Positions 49,943 through 62,168 are shown, numbered from the stretch's first letter. The stretch is DNA of 64,000 nucleotides from Budorcas taxicolor (GCF_023091745.1 NC_068921.1:12170001-12234000); one strand, 5' to 3'. Numbers and translations are program-made. The notes: generated from the letters alone by a model not told the origin.

Positions 49943-50313
49943 CTCTGTGGAATAGCTCCAAACTTAAGGACCGTGTGATGAAGTCCCAATACTGTTGGTA
50001 AGAATAAACTGTTATGCTTGACCGTCTCTATCAGGACATTTGTTCTAAATGTACTTTACAGTAATCCTGATTGGGGATCTTAGGGCAATCTTTAATGTTG
50101 ATTAGGGGTCTTAGGGCAATCTTTAATCCTGAGCACCCTTAAAAGATTGCCCTAAGACTCCTAATCAAGATTAAAGATTGCCCTAAGACCCCCTAATCAA
50201 GATTACTGTAAAGTAGATTTAGAACAAATGTCCTAACTGATAGAGACCGTCAAGCATAACAGTACTGGGACTTTATCACACTGTGTCCTTAAGTTTGGAG
50301 CTAGTCCACAGAG
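49943..50313. repeat. Long inverted repeat (hairpin)
   Basis: The left arm (49943-50126) and right arm (50139-50313) are reverse complements with a few small gaps and mismatches, around a 12-base spacer (tcctgagcaccc). The arms begin and end with ctctgtgg and ccacagag. Near the centre each arm holds two copies of a segment like cttagggcaatcttta. No known transposon is recognised and no target duplication was found. The sequence could form a hairpin of about 175 bp in RNA or single-stranded DNA. Confidence 0.92.
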
Positions 50314-51805
50314 AATTCTCAAATTTGAAATTCTTTCCCTCTTCAAGTTTATGGATCCTATGTTTTGGGATCACCAAGGATGGTAAATGAAATACCTTTC
50401 AGGCTGAATTCCTTATTTGGTAGGATTCTCTGGTTACTTTTGTTTTCTTCCTTGGGCTAATGGATTTGGTGTTACTGTAATGTTTATTTTTACACACATG
50501 GCCAAAGGCCTCTTAGAGTGTTTTTATAAATCTAATAAATACCTCACAATAACTAAATTTGTTAAGACAACACAAAAGATGTTGTTCATTACTTAAAATG
50601 TACACTGCTTCAATTAAATAAGGAGTTCAGTACATACTTTCAAAACTATAAAAAATCTGAATATCATGTTTGGATACTTTTGTTTAAAAAAACGAATGTA
50701 AAACTTATGGCCTTTTAAATGGCAAATGTATGCAAATACAGTAAGATGAACCTTTATTAACATACATTGCACAGTTAAACTTTAAAATATACTTTGCATT
50801 TTTAGAATGTATAAGTTTAAAAGGTTATCAAGTTAAACAAGCAAATAGCTTGACTTTTCAATATATAACTTTGTAGTTTTATGCTATCAGATAAACACTC
50901 CAATTAGTTCCAGCTGCAAACTTAACATAAATTACTTTAAGTGTCATTACACTCAGTTTTTGAGATGATTTCTCCATCAAAGTGAGAGTCTAAGATATGT
51001 TTTACCAAGTTTCGATTATAAAAATAATACACTCTTGCGATGGACTTCTATTAGTTGAAAACAACCACTGATTTTTGGTAACTCCTCCATTCTATCGTTT
51101 TTTAAAAGCCAGCAAGTAGAAAAACGGACCCATACTGAAAAACAAACTGATGTGATGAGGACACCACCATTCTACAGCAAACCCACCTAACATGAAGGAA
51201 AGCATTCCAAATAAAAACAGATGGTCCTCCTAGGGCTGCAACCTAGTGCCCTCCCATCTCAGAGTGAACCTCACTGTCTGTTACTTTTGTTTTTAAAGAT
51301 GTACAATCTGGTAGTCAAGAAAATGACTTGAAAATTAATAAGCTAGTTCCTGTTGTATAAGCTTTGCTTGAGGTATAAACTCTGGCACTTAACCTTTCTC
51401 ATCCTTAATTTTGAAAGTCAGGAAATTCCACTTTACTGGCCTATTTTAGAGTAATTATAAATTTTAGTAAATGAAGCACTTCAAAGAGGTTGCAAAAAGA
51501 GATTACTACATTGTCACAAAACATTATTCTTTAAAAACATAGAAAACATGTGGAAAATTATAATTCTAGAATGGAAATGAATTTGTCTCAAAACCACCTC
51601 CTGCCTTAAGGTGTAAGAATTAATTAACTCTCAGAAATCAGAAGCTGATCTAAGTAATTCTATTGCTATTCTGCATTACAGAACACTATACATGGAGAAG
51701 CTCTTAACTGTTTCTGGTGGGGAGATGACAACAATGTTTGAATAATCACCTCTATCCCTCACATACTTAAAAATAAAAGTCATTCTACTTAAAGATATTT
51801 TAAAA

Positions 51806-52112
51806 TTTCCCAAGTTCCTAAAGGAAATCAACCCTGAATATTTATTGGGATGACTGATACTGAAGCTGAAGCGTCACTGCTTTGGCCACCTAATGTGAAG
51901 AGCTGAACTGGAAAAGACCCTGATGCTGGGAAAGACTGAGAGCAGAAGAAGGGGACGACAGAGGATGAGGTGGTTGGATGGCATCACCGACTAAATGAAC
52001 ACGAGTTGGAGCAAACTCCGGGAGATGGGGGAGGACAGGGAAGCCTGGCATGCGGCAGTTCATGGAGTCGCAAACAGTTAGACACGACTAAGCAACTGAA
52101 CAACAAGCCTCT
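51806..52112 (+). mobile_element. BovB LINE 3' end (diverged)
   Basis: Begins aagttcctaaaggaaatcaa and ends taagcaactgaacaacaa. No intact frame remains. Confidence 0.88.
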
Positions 52113-52509
52113 AAGATGGTGCATATTCAACTGCATATCTTCATGCCAAGAACTATGCTATGGTCTAACCCGTTGGGTTCTCTATCCTGTTAGATCCACT
52201 CTATTTTATAAACATCCCCATTTTATAAACAACATTTTGTAATTTTTGCTTTATAGCCTTGAAAAAAATCCATAAGTAATACAATATACCTGTACACATA
52301 ATTTCAAATAAAAATTCAGCCTACATTTTAGTACAGGGAAAATAACCTGTTAAAAAGTAATACACACTTCAACAAATACATGGCACTACTACACCAAAAA
52401 ACATCATGAAGTTGGATGCTTGCAGTCCACACTGAATCACTATGAATATGAAAACTATATGGACTGAAAGAGGTGTACTACATTTGTAACTCAAACACCA
52501 CCAATGGCA

Positions 52510-53165
52510 ATGTTCTCAGTGGTGTGATCTTCCATTATGGTCAGTGTAATGGGCAGAATGCTGCTGCGGCTGCTACGTCACCTCAGTTGTGTCCGACTCT
52601 GTGCGACCCCATAGATGGCAGCCCACCAGGCTCCCCTGTCCCTGAGATTCTCCAGACAAGAACACTGGAGTGGGTTGCCATTTCCTTCTCCAATGCATGA
52701 AGGTGAAAAGTGAAAGTGAAGTCGCTCAGTCGTTTCCAACTCCTAGCGACCCCATGGACTGCAGCCTACCAGGCTCCTCTGTCCATGGGATTTTCCAGGC
52801 AAGAGTACTGGAGCAGGGTGCCATTGCCTACTCCAAAGGGCAGAATAATGCCCCCCAAAGATATCTGTGTCCTAATCCCCAGAACCTGTGAATACGTAAC
52901 CTTACATGGCAAAAGGAACTATGCAGACATGATTCACTTAATGACCTTGAGATGGGGAGATTATAATGGGTTACCCATGTGGGCCCAGGTTTATAATCTG
53001 ACTCCATAAAGTTGGAGGATGTTTCCCAGCTGTGGTCAGAGAGAGATGGTGGCATGAAAGAGAAAGATCCAGTGCTATCCTGCTGCTTCTAAAATATGAA
53101 AGGTTACGTGCAAGAACTGGAGAGAGGTCAGCCTAGAAGCTGAAAGAGACATGAGTGAATTCCTC
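52510..53165 (+). mobile_element. MLT1-type MaLR LTR, split by Bov-A2
   Basis: After the SINE the text runs gggcagaataatgcccccca, aagatatctgtgtcctaatc, cagaacctgtgaatacgtaa and aagaactggagagaggtcag, the MLT1 layout. The SINE target duplication gggcagaat is the LTR sequence itself. Confidence 0.75.
52562..52837 (-). repeat. Bov-A2 dimeric SINE
   Basis: Inverted dimer with the linker gtgaaaagtgaaagtgaag. Flanked by gggcagaat on both sides. Confidence 0.94.
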
Positions 53166-53399
53166 CTTAACCTGGGGATAGGGAAAAATCTTTCTAGCCA
53201 TGACTCAAAATCTAGATGCAATAAAATATCAATAAATTTAATTATAAATCACTTAAAATGTACAAGGCAAAACTAACTTATTCATAAATAAAATCAAAGT
53301 ATAACTCACAGACTGAGAGAGAAATATATGCAGATAGACCACAGATAAAAAGCAGATATGCCTAATATAAGACACAAAAATTAAGGCAAAAAAGATAAA

Positions 53400-54125
53400 A
53401 AACTTAGTAGAAAAATGGGCAAAAGAAATAAACAGATAATTTGCTAAAGAGAGATATAATAATGGCTCTTAAAAATAGGAAAGATTTTCAATTTTTCTCC
53501 TAATATAAAAAAATACAAATTAAAACTACTCGTTAGATAGCATTTCTAACTATCAAACTGGCAAACTTTGAAGAGCCTGGCAGCCCCCTCTGTTGGCACT
53601 GTTAGTAGGAATGGAAAATGGTATATCCTTATAGAGGAAAATTTGGCAATATCTAACAAAACCACCAGCTTCCCAGGTGGTGCGAGAGGCAAAAAACCCG
53701 CTTGCGAGCACAGGAGACATAAGAGACATGGGTTTGACAGCTGGGTTGGGAAGACCCCCTGGAGGAGGGTGTAGCAACCCATTCCAGTATTCTTGCCTGG
53801 ATAATGCCATGGACAGTGGAGCCTGGCAGGCTACAGTCCACAGAGTCGTAAAGAGCTGGACATGACTGATGAGATTTAACAAGCACACACACAACAGAAC
53901 CACACATGTATTTACCTATTGACCTAACAATTTCTCTTCTAGGAATTAATCCTGAAGATACACTTCCAACAATATGAAAATACATATGCACAAAGTTATT
54001 CATTGCAGCTTAGTTTGTAATTACAAAATACTGGAAAAAGCCCAATTGTCCATATACAGGAAACAGGCTGAGTAAACTCTGGCATTACCACATGATGGAA
54101 TAATACATAGCTATAAAAAAAATGA
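53400..54125 (+). mobile_element. Old L1 ORF2 fragment, split by Bov-tA
   Basis: Contains gaaaaatgggcaaaagaaat, cactgttagtaggaatgg, ccaattgtccatatacagga and gatggaataatacatagct in L1 ORF2 order. It is heavily diverged. Confidence 0.78.
53668..53880 (+). repeat. Bov-tA SINE in L1
   Basis: Begins gcttcccaggtggtgcgag and ends gacatgactgatgagattta. An imperfect aacaaaaccac/aacagaaccac duplication flanks it. Confidence 0.92.
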
Positions 54126-56625
54126 GGGAGAGCTTTATGAAAAGGCAACTACCCTTAGTTTATAATTTCTATTTGAAAATTCAGAGGATGTAGAATCTGC
54201 ATGATGATATACATTTTTATAATAAATTTTATAATACAATAAATTTAAAGAATTGAGTTCAAGTAAATTCTTAGCCTTATGAAGGTTATTCTTGAGGGAA
54301 AAAGAAAAAATACTCAGGAGACAGAAAGAATGACAGAGTACCAAGATAAATAAAGAAAACAAAATGATCTACAGAATCATATAGAAAGCCAGCTCCAAGG
54401 TTGAGTATCAACCACTTAAATTAATACAGAGTCTTGGAATTTTCATGAAAAAAGTACAAATGCAAGACAAAGACAAGAAGCAAGGAAATAAATCCAAGAG
54501 GGCAGTAAAAACAAATGAGAGAGAATAAAAGTTAAGATATGTCTACTCTGTATTTGGATAAACAGGAAAGAGAGATTGTAAATTAGACTGAAGATGAAAA
54601 GGATTTGGCTTGAGTTTAGAATGAAAAGAAAAACTTGGGGGTCAAAAATGATCCTAAGACTTCAATATGTTTTAGACAGTGATTTTAGACAGTTCATTAT
54701 AAGTCTCCTGAACTTATTTGACCTTAATTTTTGATAGGAGTTGACTTGGCTTTTAATCCAACTAATACTAAAAAACAAGAAAAAAAGAGATCACAGATCT
54801 GGTGCTGTTTACCTTGGTGTGAAAAGACATCTGGAAGCATGCCCTTATCTGATTGTGAAAGAAAAGAATAATAACCTGTATTTCTTTAATACTATGAAAT
54901 CACTGGCTTCAACACTAAAAAAAGAATAACCAGTTAAAAGAATCTGACCTAACACTTGAGCCAAATGATTTAAGGTTTTTATAACCTATTATAAAACTTA
55001 TTTTATGTACTGCCACAAATCTGTGTTAAGGCTCTGTTTTTCTTTTTCTTCATATGAAATCCAGTTCTAAAAATAGTCAAGTCTAAAAATAAGGCAAAAC
55101 CCACAGATTAAGTGTAGCTTTATACATGTACAATTAACAGGGAAATCTCTACATCTTCTAGGAAAATGGACCCTGAGTTACTTATTCCCACTAAATTTTC
55201 TATGTTGGGTCAAACTTCTGAAAATTTTGCATTAATGTGGGCTATATTATTATAAAACCAAAATCTAATCTTGAATTCTATTAAATTAATTCCTCTGTTC
55301 CAAATAAATCCATGAACACTACTAATAAATGTGAAACTGTAAGCAGAAAGAGTCATATTTAATCTCAGGAGCTTGGTTTCTATCATGAGACCAACTGATT
55401 AACAGTTTACAAAACCTGCCAATGTCAATATATGGCCTGATACACGCTTTGATTCAGTTCATGGAAAGGACCCATATGGAGAGACAGACATACACACAAA
55501 CTCACCTACAAAACATGTTGTCAATACTATACTTCATATCTTTCTAAACCAATTTTTTCTCCCAGTCATTGCTCTAAAGATTAATGAGCAGAAGAGGAAA
55601 ATTGGAAAAGGGATTTTCAGAATGTATGATGTTTCTTTATCTCTGCCCCAGTTTTCCCAATCCTTGCAGGCCATCTACAATGGAGACAGTGCATATGCTG
55701 AGGCTGGATAAAATATTTTTATGGGAATCTTATGTGCCTTTTGAATATCATCACCCCTGTTTTCCAGATAGAAGATTAATAAGATATGACTAAATGACCT
55801 TATCTCATGGCAGGAACTAGAAAAGACTGACTTTATATCTCAGAGGAGTATCAGGTAATAGAATGGTCTGCCATCAACTTTAATAGTATAATTTTCTTAC
55901 CTTCCTTTATCAATCAACAAATTCAACAGGAAAGTTAAAAAAATTTAAAAGAAAACTTTTGTGAACTTACTGGCACTCTTCAAAAATACATAAGAAAATC
56001 TATTCTCGGCCTCTTAAACTAATTCTTTCTCACATAAGGATAACATTCTCAACGACAAGATTCTTTAGGTAGTTTTTCAGTAGTTGAGAGATCTAAATTG
56101 ATAAGTACATACGTACTCCCTTGTTTGGTTCTTCTTTTAACAGAGAGTAGGATGAGGTTACGGTAATCTTCACAGTTCAAGCATATGCTCATAGGATAAT
56201 CTGCTACTACAGTGTGCAAATCACCATAAACTGACTACAGAAATCTGATATAGAACCAGTACTGTCCAGAATAAACAGATGAGGCAAAAATTCTTTCCAG
56301 CTTTCATTAGAATGGGAGCTTTTACTTTCATGTAAGAAAAAGAATAATGTGTACAATTTTAGCAATAATACTACTAATAAATGGGGGTGGGTTCAAAGAG
56401 AAAAGAAATTTTATCTTCACAAAAGGTCTTCTCTGTATGATGTCAAAGCAATGGCAGCTGGGAAGGTAAAGTATGCTTGTATTTATCCTAGACCTATATA
56501 TAGAATATAAAATATTTATAATAAAACTTAACTTGTTTTATAAATATATTGATGAATTAGGGTTTTTTCCTCCCCATCATTTGGTAGAAAAGCATTTTCA
56601 TTTGAAACTAGAAACTAGGTTGGTG

Positions 56626-56811
56626 AAAAGTGAAAGTGTTATTCACTCAGTCGTGTCCAACTCTCAGCAGCCCCATGGACTGTAGCCCGCCAGTTTCCTC
56701 TGTCCATGGAATTTTCCAGGCAAGAATACTGGAGTGGGTTGCCATTCTCTTCTCCAGGAGATCTTGCAGACGCAGGGATCACACTCAGGTCTCCTGCATT
56801 GCAGGCAGATT
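56626..56811 (-). repeat. Bov-tA SINE, head missing
   Basis: Inverted copy from aaaagtgaaagtgttattc to cctgcattgcaggcagatta. It is 560 bp downstream, in transcript order, of the VWA8 exon at 57375-57452. Confidence 0.9.
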
Positions 56812-56954
56812 ATGATAAAAGGCCATTCTCAGATCACTTCTAATGAACTTTCATATTGAGCTAACCATCATCAAGAGGAGTGATTTTCTAAGAAGGCAAG
56901 GTATTCATCTCATCTTCCATGAATTAAGCAAAAAAAAAATGTACCCCCCCACAC

Positions 56955-57200
56955 CATACGGACAGACAGAAAAACCAGTGGAGTAGAATAGGGAGCCCAG
57001 AAACTGACAGGCACATGTACGCTAACTTGATTTTTTTACAAGAATGACAAGACTATCCTATAGGGAAAAAGACAGTCTTTCCAATAAATCATGCTGGGAA
57101 AACTGTATATCCAAGTTACTGTTAACTGTTCTGTGTGTACACATGCATGTAAAATGGATCTCTTTTGAAAAACAGACCCTGGTATTTCGGGCACATCAGA
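56955..57200 (+). mobile_element. L1 ORF2 fragment
   Basis: accagtggagtagaatagg, gagcccagaaactgacaggc, caataaatcatgctgggaaa and gtaaaatggatctcttttg are L1 ORF2 landmarks. It lies just downstream of the exon at 57375-57452. Confidence 0.75.
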
Positions 57201-57374
57201 TATCCTAGAATACACTTTTAAAAATTCCAAATAATTATAATCGCATTCCCGCTGTTTCAGTTATTTATCAACTTCAAAATTAACAGGTCCAACTTAAAGA
57301 AGGATATCCATAAATTCTACTGATGGTCCGAAAGTATACATTTATAGTCCAAGTACTAAAAATGAACAGCTTAC

Positions 57375-57452
57375 CTGATACAGCATGATAGGTTCTATAT
57401 TGTATCCCAAGGTATCTGCAAAGTTCCTAGCGATGACTGTTTTTCCACAACC
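57375..57452 (-). CDS. VWA8: VWA8 exon 4 of 11 in window (rest of Walker A)
   Basis: 78 nt, 26 codons, phase 0 at both ends. The acceptor ends tttgtag and the donor is gtaagc. The peptide is GCGKTVIARNFADTLGY followed by NIEPIMLYQ. With the preceding exon it completes GGKGCGKT, a canonical Walker A (P-loop) with the catalytic Lys and following Thr, so nucleotide binding by this module should be intact. LGYNIEPIMLYQ matches the beta-2 strand that leads to sensor elements in related AAA+ proteins. The next intron, 33840-57374, is the largest in the window at 23.5 kb. Confidence 0.95.
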
Positions 57453-57540
57453 CTACAAATGGACACAATCATTTAAGGGATAAGTCAAAACAACCCAAAA
57501 GTCAGGAAACAGAAGTTTGCAGTAAGGCTGCCAGTCTTAC

Positions 57541-57675
57541 TTTTCCTCCAATTAGACATATGTCCTTAACCATGTGAGACTGCATCATTTCAGCCAGGAG
57601 TTGTTTATGGCTCAAGGTTTGTATAAAACGGTCTGATGTACAAGGCTGACTTAATGGCCTAGTCCCAGCTGGTAC
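57541..57675 (-). CDS. VWA8: VWA8 exon 3 of 11 in window (start of second Walker A)
   Basis: 135 nt, 45 codons, phase 0 at both ends. The acceptor follows a short T-rich tract ending attatag and the donor is gtaaga. The peptide begins VPAGTRPLSQ, contains RFIQTLSHKQLLAEMM and ends VKDICLIGGK. The last three residues GGK are the first half of the P-loop of the second ATPase module; the next exon supplies GCGKT. The helix before it fits the N-terminal part of a dynein/midasin-like AAA+ module. The next intron is only 88 bp. Confidence 0.95.
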
Positions 57676-58300
57676 CTATAATTAAAAAGAGGTAAATGTA
57701 ATTTGCATATATTTTTCTCAAAATATTAGTAAATGAAAGCATAGAACTGACATTTAAAATTTCAACTAATTTCCTGCTCAATTCAATTATATACTGTTTT
57801 AGATATTTCAAGAGAGTAGCAATTTTCTCAAGCACAGATCTGATGATCATTTTCATCAAACTTCCAAGTCAATAATCCCTCTAAAATTAAAGCCCATGCT
57901 GTCAGACATTTTCATGAGAATCAAGTAATTTTCATGCTATTTATAACTCATAATAACAATGCACTGCTTGAGAATGAAGGTTTTTGTTCAAATTTCAGTT
58001 ATAAGGACAGAAGTTAAAATCAGCCAACTGGGATTCTCTAAAATCACCAAAGATCTCCTGATTTCTAAACTATCCACAAATCTTTTCCCATTTTTATTTT
58101 TAGTTTACCACTCAGAAGCAGCTATTCTTAAAACCTCCTCCCATCCTTCACACCTACTTCCTTTTATTTCCTATCTCTTCCTTATTAAAGTGTTAGTACA
58201 CTGCAGGCACTCAGTAGATTTCAAAACAGAGCCCAGCTCACGGTAGACATATTCAATATTTTGTTTGATCACTGAATGAACACAATTACATGAATGAGTA

Positions 58301-58380
58301 TTGGGTTGGCCAAAAAGTTTGCTCAGGTTTTTCTGCACCATCTTATGGAAAAACCTGGACAAACTTTTTGGCCAACCCAA
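58301..58380. mobile_element. Mariner-type MITE, miR-2284/2285-like hairpin
   Basis: An 80-bp near-perfect inverted repeat with ends ttgggttggccaaaaagttt and aaactttttggccaacccaa, flanked by TA on both sides, the mariner target. The loop is about tgcaccatcttat. Cattle miR-2284/2285 family precursors, as I recall them, derive from this kind of element. The stem contains aaaagtttgctcaggttttt on one arm and aaaaacctggacaaactttt on the other. Whether this copy makes a miRNA is unknown. It lies in a VWA8 intron. Confidence 0.85.
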
Positions 58381-58451
58381 TATTATTAATATTACATTAA
58401 AACAAACAAAACAGTCTATCATGAAAATCCGCTCTGTCCTAACATAAGAAG

Positions 58452-58726
58452 GGAAAAGGCAATGGCACCCCACTCCAGCACTCTTGCCTGGAGAATCCCA
58501 TGGACGGGGGAGCGTGGTAGGCTGCAGTCCATGGGGTCACGAAGAGTCAGACACGACTGAGTGACTTCACTTTCACTTTTCACTTTCATGCACTGGAGAA
58601 GAAAATGGCAACCCACTCCAGTGTTCTTGCCTGGAGAATCCCAGGGACAGCGGAGCCTGGTGAGCTGCCATCTATGGGGTCGCACAGGGTCGGACACGAC
58701 TGAAGCGACTTAGCAGCAGCAGCAGC
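58452..58726 (+). repeat. Bov-A2 dimeric SINE
   Basis: Two A units with linker cactttcacttttcacttt and a CAG tail. Flanked by aacataagaagg on both sides, a clear target duplication. It is 780 bp upstream, in transcript order, of the exon at 57541-57675. Confidence 0.95.
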
Positions 58727-59002
58727 AACATAAGAAGGCAAGCATTTACTCTTTGCTACATTCACTTACTATTTAATTAAGTCAGTATTTTTCAAGTGGT
58801 GTATTCTAGTGTCAGTTTCCTATCACCTCTTGGGATTCTCAGGACCCTCAAAGAAAGGGTAAAAGCAGGCAGAGAAAGCAGATGGAGCTCTGTGACCAAA
58901 TACCATTCCCTCCTCTAAAAACTGTTCACCTACAATAGCTCTTCTTTCAACCGCTTCCTGTAGCTGACAGATATTTTATTTGAAAAGGGGAATCCTTAGT
59001 TC

Positions 59003-59172
59003 TGGGCTTCTCTGGTACCTAAGACAGTAAAGAATCCATTTGCAATGCAGGAGACCCGGGTTCAATCCCTGGGTCAGGAAGATCCCCTGGAGAAGAGCAT
59101 AGCTATCCACCTCAGTATTCTTGCCTGGAGAATTCCAGGGACAGAGGAGTCATGTGGGCTAAAGTCCTTAGG
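59003..59172 (+). repeat. Bov-tA SINE, 3'-truncated
   Basis: Begins gggcttctctggtacctaag and stops after gtgggctaaagtcctta. It is 380 bp from the VWA8 exon at 59552-59683. Confidence 0.88.
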
Positions 59173-59551
59173 TCTCAATCCTTAGCTGCTAAATCTTTAG
59201 TTGCTAAAATATGTTTGAAAACATATTTTCAAACTATTTCTTATCAAGGACTTAGAACACAAAATGCGTTCATTAATAAACACTCTATTTGATTTCCTAG
59301 AGGCTGGTTTTTGATGAAAAGCTATCCCTATGTTTCTCCTGAACTTTTCCAGTTTACAAATTTTTTTACAAAGTTTCCAACTGGATACGTAAATACACAG
59401 ATACAGACATATATATGTGACACTATGGAACCAAAGACTAATGAACAGATTATAAACTCAATTTAGGTCAAAAAAATGTCCAGTACCAACCAGAACCTGT
59501 GCGGTTAATACAGGCAATCTTAGAAAGTACAAACCTTGACTCACTCATTAC

Positions 59552-59683
59552 CTTGATGGTCACCTCTTTTTCTGCAATCCGGATGGTCACAGAAGCTTGG
59601 AAGACATTGTTTTCGGTCGTCCTTTCCACTCTCACAATCTTCTCAGGAAGCACAGACCTTCTTGAATCCTCAAGTTCAAAGCG
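59552..59683 (-). CDS. VWA8: VWA8 exon 2 of 11 in window
   Basis: 132 nt, 44 codons, phase 0 at both ends. The acceptor is ttatag and the donor is gtaatg. The peptide starts RFELEDSRRS, contains the basic stretch PEKIVRVER, then QASVTIRIAEKEV, and ends TIK. This is the linker between the first and second AAA+ modules; the alternating hydrophobic pattern VTIRIAEKEVTIKV suggests a beta hairpin. The segment RVERTTENNVF differs from the human sequence as I recall it, so it is one of the less conserved parts here. Reading past the donor gives a stop soon after, as expected for intron. Confidence 0.93.
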
Positions 59684-61850
59684 CTATAAAATGACCAGAA
59701 AAACATATAATTTACTTTTTATTTTAGTATTAATGTTGGATATCTGGAAATGCCCATCTTAACTAAAACTAAAAGTCATTCAGTGTTACAAAAATAAAGG
59801 CAAAAAAACTAATGAGAATATTTTCCCCCTATTTTTGCAGATACCATTCATTCTACTTAAGCCAATTACTAAAGGTGACCTGAAAAGAGTCCATAAAATT
59901 TACTAAATACCAAGGAATGGAATGATCTGACAGAAGTTTGCAGTCTACAATTCCTGATAATCAAAGGTTCCAACTTCCTAGAAAAGGATGATGTGACTCT
60001 TGAAAACATACTTAAAGTAAAACAAGGCCCCTATCAGTTGATTTCTTAAATCAACAGAAGTTAACAGCTGCCTGAAATTGATAAAAATAGAACCTCCTGG
60101 ACACCATCCTGCTGACTGCCTGTATAGTTAGTTTAACTGGTTATGATAAAGTATAACAATCAATCTTCTACGGTATCTGACACAGCACCTTCCACAGTTT
60201 AGGTTCTCAATCTTGCCAGACTGGACTTAAAATGCCCGGACCACTGGTTCTTTCTCCATGTAGGCCAATGATCAAGGTTCTAACACTAGGTTAAACTCTG
60301 TAATCCCAGCTGATTATATAAAAAACACATACAGAACACAAGTAAGTATATGAAACATGAGAATACTAATTAAGAATTAATTAAATCCTATGCCCATCTC
60401 ACAGCAGCATGTTCACTATGAAAGGCTTCATTTTTAGCATTAAATAGGCAGAAATTATTCCCCACAAATCCTACAATACTTAGAGAACATGATCACTATA
60501 GCAAAAGAGTTGAAACCCAATGAAAGAACAGATCACTGCCTATTCAACAGAATGATTCAATTCTAGAAAATAGAGTCTGGGGAAGAAAATTATGTTCAGT
60601 TTCAACATTTTAAACACAGCAGCCCAGTTCATGTCCTCATTTCAATGTCTTAAGTATCCAAGACAATCATTCCTTTCTCCATCCTAAGAAAAACTTTATT
60701 TGCGCTACCATAGAAAACATAAGTTTTATACTTTACACAGTTTATATATGCAAATTCCCCTGGTGTCGCACAATTTGATAGGAAGTGCTTCCATGTTGTG
60801 GACAACTAACAATCATTGACTCCTTAATTTCATTAAAAGGAGAAAAAGAAAAAGTTACATTGTATTTTAAGGGAAGTTTAATAAAAAAGGAGTAAAGCCT
60901 TAGCCAAGTAATTACATTCATTAGAATCTGGAACTCAGACCCATAAAATTCTAAAACAATACATTTATGAGCTTAAAAGTATGCTTTTATTCCACCCATA
61001 GTAATGACAGTTTTAACTTGACATAGGGTTGATGTCAGAGCATTTATATTCCAGAAAGGAACACTAATGCCTTGAACACTTGCTATACTTGTTACATCCT
61101 CATAAATAATGCAAACTAAAATATTTCCGTAGAATAAAAATAGTAGGCTAGAATACACTAAAATAGTTCAAGAACTGAAGTTGCAAGGTGAGTTACCATT
61201 TGCTGGCACAGGAAATTTAAAGATTGCTGATCAAAAAGGAAACAGAGGAATAAAACAGATATATAATTCTTCACAAAATTAAGGCAAGAAAAGACGATCA
61301 CTTTTTCTCCTCTTACATAAGTAACAAAATTCCCCTTTCCATTTTTTTAAATTCTACAATCAGATTTGAAATTATTTCTGTTTGTAATATGGACTCTCAA
61401 TCAGTATTCTATGCTCCCCTTAATTATAAAGGCCAAATAAAGGCCAAACAAAATGAAGCAACATTGACCATTTCCTTTAGAAAACTCCACTCCTTAAAGG
61501 CATTGTATAACTTTATAGAATTTGTACGACTAATTCTGAAACTGGAGACCAGAAACACATCAGATACCTTTGTAAAAATGAAGACCTTCGTTCATAACAG
61601 ACTTATCTAGACACTTATCAATACCCTGTCTTGCTTGTGTCACAAAAAAGCTTACATTGCTTCATTTTACCAGAACTCTGATATTTTCTTCTATTCTATG
61701 TACCCTTGTTCCCACAGCACTGAACTTTGTGCTGACCTGCAGCTGGGAGCTCACCTGGAAATACAGCCTTTTTTTCTCAGACATTAGGTATGCTATTTCA
61801 ATGACTGATGCCAAGGCAGCACAGATGTTAATTAAACCAAAGGTGAGTTC

Positions 61851-62168
61851 TAGGACTTCTCTGGTGGCCCGGTGGGTAAGAATCTGCCTGCCATTCCAGA
61901 GGTCATGGGTTCGGTCCCTGGTGTGGCAAGAGTCCACGTGCTGCAGAGCAACTAAGCCTGAGCACCACGACTACGGAAGCTCTAGTGCTCTAAGGCTCTC
62001 AAGTGGCGACTCCTGAAGCCCACGCGCCCGAGGGCCTGTGCTGGGCAACAAGAGAAGCCACCACAGTGAGAAGCCTGTGCACTGCAAGAGAGAGCAGCCC
62101 CCGCTCGCCACAACTAGAGGAGCCTGAGCAGGAGCAAGAGGACCGAGTGCAGCCACAAGGGAAAAAAA
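61851..62168 (+). repeat. CHR-type SINE
   Basis: Long copy starting aggacttctctggtggccc, with gtaagaatctgcctgcca and aagagaagccaccacagtg, ending in an A-rich tail. Confidence 0.85.
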
